NCBI GenBank assembly: GCA_033297205.1
Contig: MU859091.1
Coordinates: forward strand, 62,001-126,000
Direction: 5' to 3'
Source: Pseudoneurospora amorphoporcata
Lineage: Eukaryota > Ascomycota > Sordariomycetes > Sordariales > Sordariaceae
Length of the DNA stretch: 64,000 nt
Positions within the stretch are counted from its first letter, which is position 1; each line of letters starts with the position of its first letter. Made by a program: the position numbers and the translations under genes. This document shows positions 9,918 through 20,018 of this stretch, piece by piece. Under the pieces are notes generated by a model, which saw only the letters and a list, made by a program, of their open reading frames with translations, ran no database searches and was not told the origin of the DNA.

Positions 9918-12378
9918 TCAGCGCACAGTAAGTGGTGAAACCGGCGACTCTTCCCCCGGAGCCACCGTGTGCATCTGCGTCCGCGACCTGTACCGGCGAA
10001 GCTCAGCATCGAACCGAGCTTGTGTCGGGGTCACCACCGGCGTCACCGTCTTGGGTGTCAACGGTAGTTCGATCTCGGTGGTTTTGATGTTGTTGGTTAG
10101 CGGCCAGTCGGCGGGCCTCTCCTCCTCTTTCTGCTCCTCCTTCTGCCTCTTTACTTCGGATTCAGCGACGGAGACTTGTTCGAGCTCGATGATTTCTTGC
10201 TCCTCCTCCTCTTCTTCGGTTTCAGTTTCCGTCTCAGTCTCTGCCTGGCCTTCAACCGCAACAGGCCATTGCGGTAAAGCCAGCGATGCGTACCGCATCC
10301 CAGATTTCTTCTCCTGCTCGACCCTGAGAATCTCGCTGCTAACCAGCCACCTCTTCTGCAGCTTAGCCTTCCTCTCGGCAAAAGTATGGGAGATGGCATC
10401 TGCCTCGTTGGCAAACTCGACGGCGAGGTCCTCGATTTCTTCCGATTTCTTATGAAGCAGCGCTTCCATCTCGTCTTCATGTCTATCGAGCAGCTGCTCC
10501 ATCTTCTTCCCCTGCTTCTCGCGCAGCACGTTGATCTGCGCTTGGTGTCGCCTCTCCATACCGTCGCGGATGCGGTATTGCTCGCTTAGCTGGTCGAGAT
10601 GTTTCTGCGTGACTTCTCTTGAAGGCATCTTGGAATCTTTCAGCGCTTGTTGTTCCTTCTCGCTCATTTCCTCCCCGACCTGCGAAAGCTTCTTGCAGTA
10701 CGCCTCCATGTACTTGAGCTGGATCCTGATACTCCGTTCGGACGCGTCCAGCGTCGAGCGCAGCTCGATCTCGGCCTCGATCTGCCGGTCTTCGAGGTGT
10801 TGCTCCGTTTTCGCGTGGCGCTCTTTCATCTTCTCTATCAGCTCCGCGTACTTTTCTAGCAGCGCCTTCTTCTTCTCTGACTGCCGCGCGCGCATCTCTT
10901 TCCGCATCCTGGCCTCGTACGCCACGAACCTGGACATTTCCTGGTCTTGCCGTCCCCTTAGCGCCTGAAACTCGAGGTTCTCCCTCGTCCTCCGCTCCGC
11001 TGCTTGTTGCGCCCTTTCCTCCGCCGCATCCGCCTCCTCCTGCTCCCTCTTTTTGACTTCAAGCTCCGCAAGCCGCGCCTCCTCTTCTATCCTGCGCCGC
11101 TCGAGCTCCTCCTCGCCGTTGCAAAAGTTGGGACACCCGACCATGGGGTCCCAGACCGCACCGCAAATGTAGCAGAACTGCGCCTTGCACCGACACGTCA
11201 TGTGCGTGCACCCCTGCGTCAGCTCAACCAGGTTGCGACACTTGTAGCATCTCCGCCACCCGGATTTTTCGCCCATCTTGAGCACCGTCTCCACCTCAAT
11301 GTCCTCCGGGCAGTCCTGTCCCAGGCGGTGCGCGCCGCGCTTGCAGGTGAGGCAGACGCGCATCTTACACGTCTTGCACATGGTTTCGAACGGGTGTTTT
11401 GGGTCAAGCTTGGCTCGCGGCGGGATGAACTCCCCGCAGGCCGGGTTCGGGCAAAAGATGCGCGATTCCCAGGGCGTGCTGTACTGCAGGACGGCCTTGA
11501 GGAAGGATTGCTGCTCCTCGCGCGTGAGAATCGTTTTGATGATGGAGCTGGGAATGGGCTGGGTGCAGCACCGGGGAGGCATCTTGGACTCGTCGGTGGT
11601 GGATTGGTTGATCATCACTGCTAGACAGCTTTGGCAGTAGGTGTGGCCGCATGGTAGCGTTTGGAGGAGGTGGTTCTCTTGGACAAATTCTTCGCGACAA
11701 CATATACATGTACTATTATTATACAGAGTTAGAGATATCGTTCGAGATGTTGATGCCCAGAGTATTTGACTGGGGCAAAGTCACTTACACGACTGATAGC
11801 GCCGGGTGTGTCTTCCTCCTCTTCAGCCTGCCCGTGAGACCGCGCCTGAGCTCCCTGACGCCCTTGAAGTGCCCGAAGCCAAAGATATTGTGCGATGGCC
11901 GCCTTGTGGGCGCTGCCGGGTTGGAGAACTTTGGCTGGTGGAGCGCCGGTTCCAGCTGCGTCAAGTATTTCTCATACTGAGAAAAGTTGACAGTGTTGGA
12001 CCTCTTCCTGCTCGTAGATTGTGTGAGAGTTGCCGGCATTGCCGCCGACGAGTTCGAAGCCATATCATTATCGGTTCCCGTGGCCGTTTCCGTGCCCGTC
12101 GTACTGTCAACCGAACATAAGTGAGCAGCAACGAGGGTACTCCTTCGTGCTGATGTGGCGTTTAAGGCGTTGGGGTTTCCCAGCTTGTCTGTAAGGTTCG
12201 AGACATCGATTCCCAGACTTGAAGCCTTTGTTGTCAAGCTCTTCTCGATCTCGGCCTCGTTAGTTGTTATTCCAAAAACCTCATGGAGGTACTCGGACTC
12301 GTCTAATTCAGGTGGTGAATTGGCGATGGCGCCGACCAGATCGGCTGGCGATAACGATAATGAGGTGAATCCAGCCAT
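9918..12378 (-). CDS. RBR (RING-IBR-RING2) E3 ubiquitin ligase with long coiled coil
   Basis: Two exons, 12378-11789 and 11712-9918, across a 76-nt intron (GTAAGT, branch CTAAC, AATAG acceptor) give 794 residues. The join creates V-T-C-I-C-C, completing RING1 (C199, C202, then CGHTYCQSC), which shows the junction is right. IBR begins with CPNPAC near 284. RING2 begins with CYKC at 352 and includes GCTHMTC; by family rule the first Cys there (C365) is the catalytic acceptor of the RING/HECT-hybrid mechanism. After RING2, roughly residues 397-650 are Glu/Arg/Lys-rich heptads, a long coiled coil, then an acidic, low-complexity tail. The N-terminal 195 residues are Ser/Thr-rich. It should transfer ubiquitin to unknown substrates, perhaps as a coiled-coil oligomer. 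The family is certain, the orthologue not assigned. Confidence 0.85.
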
Positions 12379-13840
12379 TCCGTCACAAGATCACTTGAAC
12401 AACTTTTCGTCCTTTCCGCCCTTGTCGACACACAGTAGATATATGGGGTACCTAACAGTGAGTGGTACCAAGACAGTCGAAAGGCATGTGGCGGTGGCGG
12501 AAGAAGAATGATGAAGTTTGAAGTATGTGCTTTTCGGGGAATTCAACGATGGGAACCGGATGAGATATGTATATGAGGGATTCCCATGACGCAAAACCTT
12601 GTGTTTATAGTAACCGATGGATGTCGATCCAAAGGGCCGGCTGTCTAGGGTTTTCTCCGGTTGCGCACCGTCGTTGGGTGGGCTGACCTGATTCCGCCAA
12701 CTTGAACAGCGCTATCACTCCACTACCTATAGGTGAGGTGTTCACTAATGTATGGCGATATCAATAACAAGGGCTGGGAATGGTTGCCGAAAGATGGAGC
12801 TCTGGGCGGGTGACGGGATGGATGAGTGAGGTAACGAAGCAAGGGAAGGGCAAGGGACGATGAGAAAAGAGAGTACCTAAGATGACTGGGAGGGGTCCAA
12901 CTTCCAAGGAGGGAGAGACGACTTGTGTTTGGTCGGCGGCAACGGAGGGCCAGACAGCAAAAAGAGAGACAACAAGAGATTTGCGATGGAGGGATCACAC
13001 GACAAAGTCGCAACGAGATCGCCAGCTAAAGCAAGTGATGTGCAGTAGACCTGGCGCGGGTTGCGTTCCGCACAATGCCTGTTAGTACCTCATAAGGTCC
13101 CGCTCACTATCACGGTGTCAAGAGCTGTGAACGAACAAAGTGTCTCTACTCATCGCCAGTTGCTTCCTTTTGATTCAAACCTGGATGAAAAGAAACACGA
13201 GGTCTCTCATCTGGGTAGTCCCTTGTTTGATGTGTTGGTTGAAGACAATATGTTAACAAAAGGGATGCCGTTTCACTTCCAGGTTGATGTTGATGTTGGG
13301 GAACAACACGCGGGACAGACGGGAGCAGTGTGGACGCCGCTGGGGGTCATGTTAACAGACAAGGGTGGGTGATGCGCCTGTGTGAATCCCCGAGGGGTGC
13401 CGGCGGGGGTGGGTAACTGCTGTCAACTCCAGTGGGTGGGGGCCCTGGGGTCCGGTTGGTAGGTACCTTCGTACGACGGGAATTACGTAGGCAAGTAATA
13501 AAATCCAACCTAACCGGAATGCCCGCTGAAAACAACATTGGAGTTACGATGCGTCAAAGCTTGCTGATTAGGTGATGGACCGGTTCCGAAAAAAATAAAA
13601 AAAGAATAAAAAAAAAATTGATCATCTGTCTGCCCGCTCCTTGGAAGAAGTGCCACTGAAGCCAGCCAAGTGGAAAAAGGGCTTTGAAGACTGGACTGGC
13701 TTTCCAAACAAAGATGGCATCGCATCTTGAAATCTCAAGGCTTTCATGCATGCAAGGTGTGGAGGTGGAGGTTGAGGAGGCTTTCTTGGCTTGCCTACCT
13801 GCTTTTGCTGTTTGAATGCCAAGTTCGGCCGCCATTGCAG

Positions 13841-14199
13841 TACAGTAAAAACCCCTGCAGTTGCAACCCCCCAAGATGCTAAAACCCCCCCCTTTTGCAC
13901 AGCCAGTTGAGTGCCAGAATTACAGACCCATACTGGGACTGCTAACTGCTAGTTACAACTGTCACGGCCTGAAATTTGCATCTGCAGGGGAGCTGACAGG
14001 GGGTTTCTGGCATTGACAGGGGTGCCAACAGGCCGTCAATAGATGCAACGGGCCGTCGAATCGGAGGGTTAGGGTTACAAAATATTCTAAATTCGGCTAG
14101 ACTCTATTGCATGACTGCACCACCTATTGCAACTACCCTACTTATTGCACAAAAAAAGGCTGCCTGCATTGTGTTGCAACTGCAGGGGTTTTTACTGTA
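13841..14199. mobile_element. MITE-like element, Tc1/mariner-pogo type, 24-bp terminal inverted repeats
   Basis: Positions 13841-13866 and 14174-14199 are perfect inverted copies of each other (26 of 26). Reading TA as the target duplication leaves 24-bp terminal repeats starting CAGTAAAAACCCCTGCAG and an element of 355 bp (13843-14197). TA duplication and CAGT-type ends are the hallmarks of Tc1/mariner-pogo/Fot1 DNA transposons. No transposase frame fits inside, so it is non-autonomous. The perfect ends suggest a fairly recent insertion, or one that escaped repeat-induced point mutation because it is short. The interior holds GGCCGT/ACGGCC motifs in both orientations and GGGTTAGGGTTA near 14066. 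Confidence 0.8.
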
Positions 14200-15695
14200 T
14201 CATGATTCATGACCTCTATCAGCACCATCACCAAGTCCACCACAACCGGGGCCGTTGCCAATGTTCTCCGTAGCTTTAGGTACCGCAGTATGTACTATCT
14301 CCCGTCTTTCTTTCCGTAGTCCGCACATATCTCGGCCTTCAATCTTGCCGGGGTCGTTGGCGCGTGCATAGTCACGATAGTGGAGGCCCACCAAAACATG
14401 ACAAGTGAATGAGATCGATTTTCGAAGATCATCATACTCAACCACGGATCCCGTCGCACCATCTTTGACGGCTTGACGCCTGTCATCTTAAAACCTCGAC
14501 CGCTCAGAGCCATCAAGGCCCTCAATCCCCATCACACAACAGCAGCGCGCAGAAGCACGGCAGATTTCGACTTTCGAACGCGACTCGAGTAGCGGATTAT
14601 CCCACTTTGGTGATAAGTCTTGGGATGCCTCTGGGTAAACAGATGGTCACACGAAGTGGGCTTCAAAAAAAACAAAGCAAAATAAAGCTGAATGAGTGAG
14701 TCCGGATCAGGAACCCGGTCACGCACTAACACCAAAGTTTACCAAGCCCCAACAAGCCCCCAAACCTCACCGTACCGTCGGGTTCTTCCCCTTCACTCTT
14801 CTCCCTTACTTTGCTCTACGTGCGAACGTGTGTACCTATACCTCTAGCTTCAACCCCAGAAAGCGTACTGTACAAGCTGTGCCATTCCGTTCCTATCGTA
14901 AATAAGAACCAACCAATTGGTAATACCACCCCACGACTGAGATAAGTCTTCTCCCGTTTGATATACCAACAACCAAGTAGAGGTAGTGTAGCTGAAAGAC
15001 AACCAAACCTGTGTCCTCGGAAAGACCTGCAGCTTGCTTTCCTGCCATTTGACGTCCCCGTAACATTTGGACAGAGATCGTCAGCGCCAACCTGCCAAAC
15101 GAGCGGCTGCATTCCGTCTTCCGCCTTCCTTCCGGCTTTTGACTTCTACGTAGGCGCTGTCACGGTTTATTCGTTCAAGTGCCATGATATCTCGTGTGAA
15201 TTCCAAGTTCAATAACTTTTCTTCGCTGTCAATTTCATCCTATACCGGAAAGTTCTCGGTAGTGATTTCCTTCAGAGGATGCTCGATGAAGCCCGCCGTA
15301 AGCTGTACGACTCACTCCATGCAGCCTAGCGTTCACCACCAAGCTTCCCAACTCTATGGCACCGGAAGCTTCCGACGACATGGGCTTGGATTAGGCCTAG
15401 GCCTGCGTATGTGCATACCTATGTAGTGTAGATACTGTCAGATTGGCACCACTACACCAGACCTGCAAAATTGGAGCTCCGACATTGTCGAAGTAGTGGC
15501 TTCTTCACCAACCCTATATTCTGACAGATACCACTTGTGACAAAAGCTCTTCATCGACCGACTTCTTCGGCTTAATTCCCCGAAAGCTTCGGTATCTGAA
15601 GTTCTGAACAGCCGAGACATGGTTTGCAATCAGACTAGGTACGATAGGGTGTTGTTCCCGTTCTTCAACAAAAATCTTTTATCACTTTTCAGTCC

Positions 15696-15722
15696 TTTTT
15701 TTTTTTTTTTTTTTTTTTTTTT
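15696..15722. repeat. 27-nt poly(T) tract
   Basis: An uninterrupted T run on the given strand, 185 bp downstream of the POP1 stop codon. Confidence 0.9.
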
Positions 15723-15907
15723 CCGAGTCTGAGTGAGTCCACATCATCTCGGTGGATTTTTCACGGCTTGCAGCTCGCCAAATATCGATATCGACAACCG
15801 CATTCCATTAACAGGTATCTCATATCGTAGGTAGTAGTCAGATCGTCAGATCTCCTCATATTCATGTACGCAGTATCATCTCATCTCATCTCACTTTCAG
15901 GCTGTCT

Positions 15908-18724
15908 TCACACCAGCTCCCACCTAGCCAGCCAGCCCACGCTCTCCCCGGCATTCCTCACAATGCAGAGCCTTCCCTCTTTAATCCCCCCAGACTCTTT
16001 AAGGGTATCAAACGCCTTCTCGGCGGAGATCGCCCCAACCGCCGTACCCTTGCCCTCGCCAAGGCTGTACGCCCCTGCTGTCACGAACCCGATCAGGTCC
16101 TCCTCGCCGGGGCACAGCGGATGGGCACCGCCGCCGATGTCGGTCTGATTAGCTGCCGAGGGCCTGGGGTAGGGCAATGGATCCCCGGATAGGAGAGACT
16201 TGGCCATCAATTGTTTCCGAGTACCATGATCGACGTCGCGAGGCATGTGTGGAGCTGCGTGTGTTTTGGTTTTAAAAGACTTGCTGCCGTTTCTCTGGCT
16301 GGGGAGTTTTTGAAGCCATTGGTCGCGGAGATCCGCTGGTAGAGAGCCTACGCCGGCTGCAACCGGATCTGTAGCGGGTACTTCCGCCTCTGACGACGGG
16401 ACGGTCGTCGTTGCTGAAGGCCGAGATGGGAGACGATATATCCTGGCGCATGCGTTTGCAACGCCTCTGGTTACAAATCTGATGTTGACTGATATGATCG
16501 ACCGTGGCGGAGGCCTGCTGGCCAAATCAGCCGAGGAGACAAGGGCATTGAACTCCGTCTTCTTCATCTGCTCAACTGTCGCCAAAGACGGCAGAGTATT
16601 TTTGTGGGGCTTCCCCAACTTGGACGCGGCTTCAGCCTCTTCCCGAGGATCGACGTCCATTGCATTTGGATCGACATCCAGGGTGGACCGGTCCCCAGAG
16701 GAGGAGCTCGGCGAAGGGACCTTGGGCAAACCGAACAGATGTTCAAAATCGCACGCTAGGCCATCCCCAATCTCGCCCTTTCGTCCAGCGCCGAGATCCA
16801 GCGAGGCCCATTCAATACGCTTGCCCTTTGGGCGCCGATCCCAAGCCTTCTTGCGCTGCGTGCGCTGCTCCATCTCCCAGACGACCCCCGCATTTGTCCC
16901 CAGGAAGTCCCCAGGGAACCAGGCGGTCCCTTGTTCAAAGGCAATCTGCCGCTGCTCATTCAACCCTCCCAGCCGAGGATTTCCTCCAGTGGACAAGGGG
17001 TAATGGACGATGCTGTACCATATCGGCAAAATACACTTCCATGGTGCCATCAGTGTCCAGGTTCCCTGTGCCTGACCACCAGCTGCCGGCCTGGAGGCGA
17101 ACACGATGACTGGTATTGGGGGGTCCGCTGCCGTGACTTGTATTTCTTGCCCTGGAATATTGGCGCCCTTTCGGCGATTGATGGACTTTTGTGGTGGTAG
17201 ATTGGACGCTTTGAAGCGAACATGACGGTCAAAGAGCCCATATGGCTTCACCTGTTCCTCGACAGGCCATTGTGTCAGAGTATCGAGGAGAGCGGGATCG
17301 GAAACCTTGCTGGTGGTGTCTACCCGCTTGGGAGGATATGACAATCGGGGATCCTTGACTGAGAAGCCCAGCACTGCATCTTTAGGAAGAGAGGCGGGAT
17401 TCGTTACCCCGATCAAAGAGGAGAAAACCTGTCCGTGACGCTCCTCGGTATGATATGGCTGGAGTACAGCGAGCAACGTCTCTGTGGAGCCGGGTCCGGT
17501 AAGTTCGATGCTACCGACTTCGAAACGCAAGTCCTCGACATGAACTTGCGGCGTCTGTAACTTTGCGAGCTTAACCAGCTCGTCGAAAAGTTCCAGGAAG
17601 CATGAGGGGTGTGTCCGGATTAAGACCTGTCGTTGAGTCTTTTTCTCCTCGGTAGTGTTTGACTCGGTCGCGGCCGTCTCGTCTGTCGGAGAAGGGTTCC
17701 ACAGAATCGTTGCAGGCCCAACGTCCCTTCTGGAGTTCCCTTGCTGTCTGCTCACCATACCGCTCCATGTCCTCGTGCCAGCTCTCCATTTCCTGCCACG
17801 ATTGCCCCATATACTCGCCTGGGTCAGCCCTAACGCCTTGAGGACCAGCTCAATGCATCGGGCTGTTCCATATATCCTGGCTGTGCTCATGTAACTCGTA
17901 TCCCAGAATATGGTTCCCTTTTGTCCAGAAGCTCGGTGGGTGGGTCGATAGGACTTTTGCGTCGGTGTCATAGGGATCGCAAATCGCCACAGGGGCTTGG
18001 TTGGTTCGGTCATGGTCGCTCGTTTGGCATGCCATAGATGAGTAGGCAGCCAAGTCTTGTTGACCTGTCTCTTGTTGAACTTTGACTTTGACTTTGGGGG
18101 TTCGTTTAGGGTATCACGTCGAATCTTGGGTCTCGGGGCTCTCGTGTGGATTGTAGTCTTTCCGGGCTTGTCCTTGTTCTCCCCTTCCAATGCTCTCTTT
18201 TTCTTCTTTGCGGCCAGTTTCTCGAGTCGCTTTGCGTTTTCGGCACGTATCCTGGCGCGTGTTGTGCGTGGTCGTCGTTTCCTCGCTTCGACGGTTGGTG
18301 TGTTGTCCTCCAGCATCTCTCTCTTCGCTCTGTCGCGCAGCCTCTTGGGGACTCTCTTGGCGTTGTGACTCGCGGTTCGCCGTCTCATCTCGCGCGGGAC
18401 CTGCTGGAAAACTCTGGTGGCATTGGCGGTCTTGCATTTTTGCATGCTAGTCTCGAGGGCCTTGATCTCGAATTCGCGGGCATTGAGGAACTTTTGGAGG
18501 TCGAGCTTTCCTTCGCCGTCGAGGGCGGCGTCGGGAGGCTGGCTGCGAATGTTGCGGGCATCTTGAAACTTGACGCGCTTTTGTGGCCGGGCTGGAGGAC
18601 GCGATTCTCTGCCTTGTTGATGCAGATTTTTGAAGCCGGTCACTGCTGATGATGGCGCTTCCTTGCGCTTCCTGGAATCGGCCGCCGCCTTGCCCGAGGC
18701 AGCTTGTTTCTGATTATTGTCCAT
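15908..18724 (-). CDS. POP1: RNase P / RNase MRP protein subunit Pop1
   Basis: A single open frame of 938 residues from the ATG at 18724-18722. The N-terminal Pop1 domain is recognised by FLNAREFEIKALE near residue 79, by the basic run RRRTASHNAKRVPKRLRDRAKRE near 113, and by the signature WLPTHLWHAKRATM near 226. A POPLD-type domain lies in the middle (about 540-620, with GWTLMAPWKCILPIWYS-like sequence). A C-terminal domain holds LCPGEEDLIGFVTAG near 886. The N-terminus is very rich in Lys/Arg, as expected for an RNA-binding nucleolar protein. Pop1 is the largest protein scaffold of the RNPs that mature tRNA 5' ends and cleave pre-rRNA. Yeast Pop1 is about 875 residues, so the length fits. 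No intron is needed. Confidence 0.9.
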   Translation of the reverse strand: MDNNQKQAASGKAAADSRKRKEAPSSAVTGFKNLHQQGRESRPPARPQKRVKFQDARNIRSQPPDAALDGEGKLDLQKFLNAREFEIKALETSMQKCKTANATRVFQQVPREMRRRTASHNAKRVPKRLRDRAKREMLEDNTPTVEARKRRPRTTRARIRAENAKRLEKLAAKKKKRALEGENKDKPGKTTIHTRAPRPKIRRDTLNEPPKSKSKFNKRQVNKTWLPTHLWHAKRATMTEPTKPLWRFAIPMTPTQKSYRPTHRASGQKGTIFWDTSYMSTARIYGTARCIELVLKALGLTQASIWGNRGRKWRAGTRTWSGMVSRQQGNSRRDVGPATILWNPSPTDETAATESNTTEEKKTQRQVLIRTHPSCFLELFDELVKLAKLQTPQVHVEDLRFEVGSIELTGPGSTETLLAVLQPYHTEERHGQVFSSLIGVTNPASLPKDAVLGFSVKDPRLSYPPKRVDTTSKVSDPALLDTLTQWPVEEQVKPYGLFDRHVRFKASNLPPQKSINRRKGANIPGQEIQVTAADPPIPVIVFASRPAAGGQAQGTWTLMAPWKCILPIWYSIVHYPLSTGGNPRLGGLNEQRQIAFEQGTAWFPGDFLGTNAGVVWEMEQRTQRKKAWDRRPKGKRIEWASLDLGAGRKGEIGDGLACDFEHLFGLPKVPSPSSSSGDRSTLDVDPNAMDVDPREEAEAASKLGKPHKNTLPSLATVEQMKKTEFNALVSSADLASRPPPRSIISVNIRFVTRGVANACARIYRLPSRPSATTTVPSSEAEVPATDPVAAGVGSLPADLRDQWLQKLPSQRNGSKSFKTKTHAAPHMPRDVDHGTRKQLMAKSLLSGDPLPYPRPSAANQTDIGGGAHPLCPGEEDLIGFVTAGAYSLGEGKGTAVGAISAEKAFDTLKESGGIKEGRLCIVRNAGESVGWLARWELV

Positions 18725-20018
18725 GGCGACTATGGTTCGGTGGACATTGGCGTGTGTTTCCGGCGGATGGAGGTGGCCGTGTGGTGTTTGTGTACTCTGA
18801 GGAACTGCATCACTGGCGCCGACAATGAATTTCTGAAGCTCTTATCGGGCTTATCAGTCGATCAGCTAGTGGGTCCCAGCGGGGAGATGTCCCCACTTGG
18901 GGTAAATGTCCAAATTCAGGTCCCGTACCTTGACGATTCCATGGCATCCTTGACAGACCAGCTTAGGCAGTAGGTATCCCTGAGATAAGGTCTTGGCGGT
19001 TCTGTAACACGGAATTTCGCCCCCAACCTCACGGCCCATAATGGAAGCTCGGCATTCCCCAGTTTTGAACATTGTTTCGACATCACCTATCATTTTTTTA
19101 ATAGAGGTCGCGGTGAGTGGATAAAATTCTACATAGTCATGGTTGTAGGAGTGAGGGCAGCAAGGCGAATGCATGTCATCATCCTCATCGCCTTGCCCGT
19201 TTGACATTAGTTCATTTTATTTAAGGGGCTGCTCGGACACCCATCATATCCGTGGTGCCGCGTATAACAAATGCGCCTAGGAAGAACCGTTGGGCTAAGA
19301 AAGGATTTTCCAAATTTTTGTCATGGAAGCATTACTAACTGGCAATCCAAAAGTTCTCATCACATCACACAAGTCTTTGCTGTCTTGTTTGTTTATTCTA
19401 TGTTTTGGTTAATACGGGGGTAATACGGAATACCTTACGTTACAACTGTGTTCGTCCGCGATACATGCCAAGCCAACCCTGCAACGGCACAACTCCAGCT
19501 TTCCACTTCTCTCACTGAGAGCTTCCGGTGTTTTGTTCCGAGTCGCCTTGCCGTTGTTGCGTTGGGATACCGATATTCGGGAACGGGAAAGCTCACGTTG
19601 CGGCAGGGAACCTCGAGTGCCCCTTGTGTCGGCCTCAACCACGGGAACCTGGATCGGTCCGTTACAGTTATAGTCCCGAGACCGCGTACCGTACCTTTAC
19701 TATAGGTGCTGAATGTACCTTAACCATGGCAGCCCTCAGTAAGCATGACTACCTTACTCAGCCTTCCTCCCTCTTGTTCCTTTTATCAGATTCACTTATC
19801 ATCCCTTCCGCTTCATTCCATCATCCCATCCACCCTTCCCAGGTTACCCCTCGTCTCACTCCCAATCAATATTTCCAACCCATCACTCCTTCAACCCCCA
19901 AAACCTGACTATGAACGCCCGTCCTGTTGTTCGTTGCATCTTGTCTACCGGCACTTCCGGCATTATGAAATGGATATTTCTTCAACACTCTGAATCTGCC
20001 TTGATCCTCTAAGCTGAT
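18725..20018. other. Divergent intergenic region POP1 / NT-C2 gene
   Basis: About 1.3 kb between divergent start codons, holding both promoters and the small uncertain frame at 18866-19207. The stretch 19750-19915 is strongly pyrimidine-rich, as often seen in leaders of Neurospora genes. No other gene is seen. Confidence 0.45.
18866..19207 (-). CDS. Small hypothetical protein upstream of POP1
   Basis: An ATG-initiated frame of 113 residues, 141 bp upstream of the POP1 start on the same strand. It begins MSNGQGDEDDDMHSPCCPHS and contains several Cys residues (CC near 16, single Cys near 52 and 67, and CQGC near 85) that could form a metal site. No family is recognised. The last part after VCQGCHGIVK may not be coding, because AAG/GTACGG there could be a splice donor. 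It might be a real small gene, an upstream frame in a long POP1 leader, or chance. Confidence 0.3.
   Translation of the reverse strand: MSNGQGDEDDDMHSPCCPHSYNHDYVEFYPLTATSIKKMIGDVETMFKTGECRASIMGREVGGEIPCYRTAKTLSQGYLLPKLVCQGCHGIVKVRDLNLDIYPKWGHLPAGTH

Larger units (their letters stand above)
12379..15907. other. Gene-poor region with an inserted MITE-like element
   Basis: About 3.5 kb between the start of the RBR gene and the stop of POP1. The part next to 12378 must hold the RBR promoter; the part next to 15908 the POP1 3' end. It contains the inverted-repeat element at 13841-14199 and a T27 tract at 15696-15722. Open frames are short and unconvincing. Confidence 0.5.

Noticed and set aside
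11004..11624. 206-residue plus-strand frame over the RBR gene
   Set aside because: Leu/Arg/Pro-rich shadow of the zinc-binding domains on the minus strand.
14060..14085. GGGTTAGGGTTA, resembling the telomere repeat TTAGGG
   Set aside because: Only about two units, inside a small inverted-repeat element, so not a telomere or clear interstitial array.
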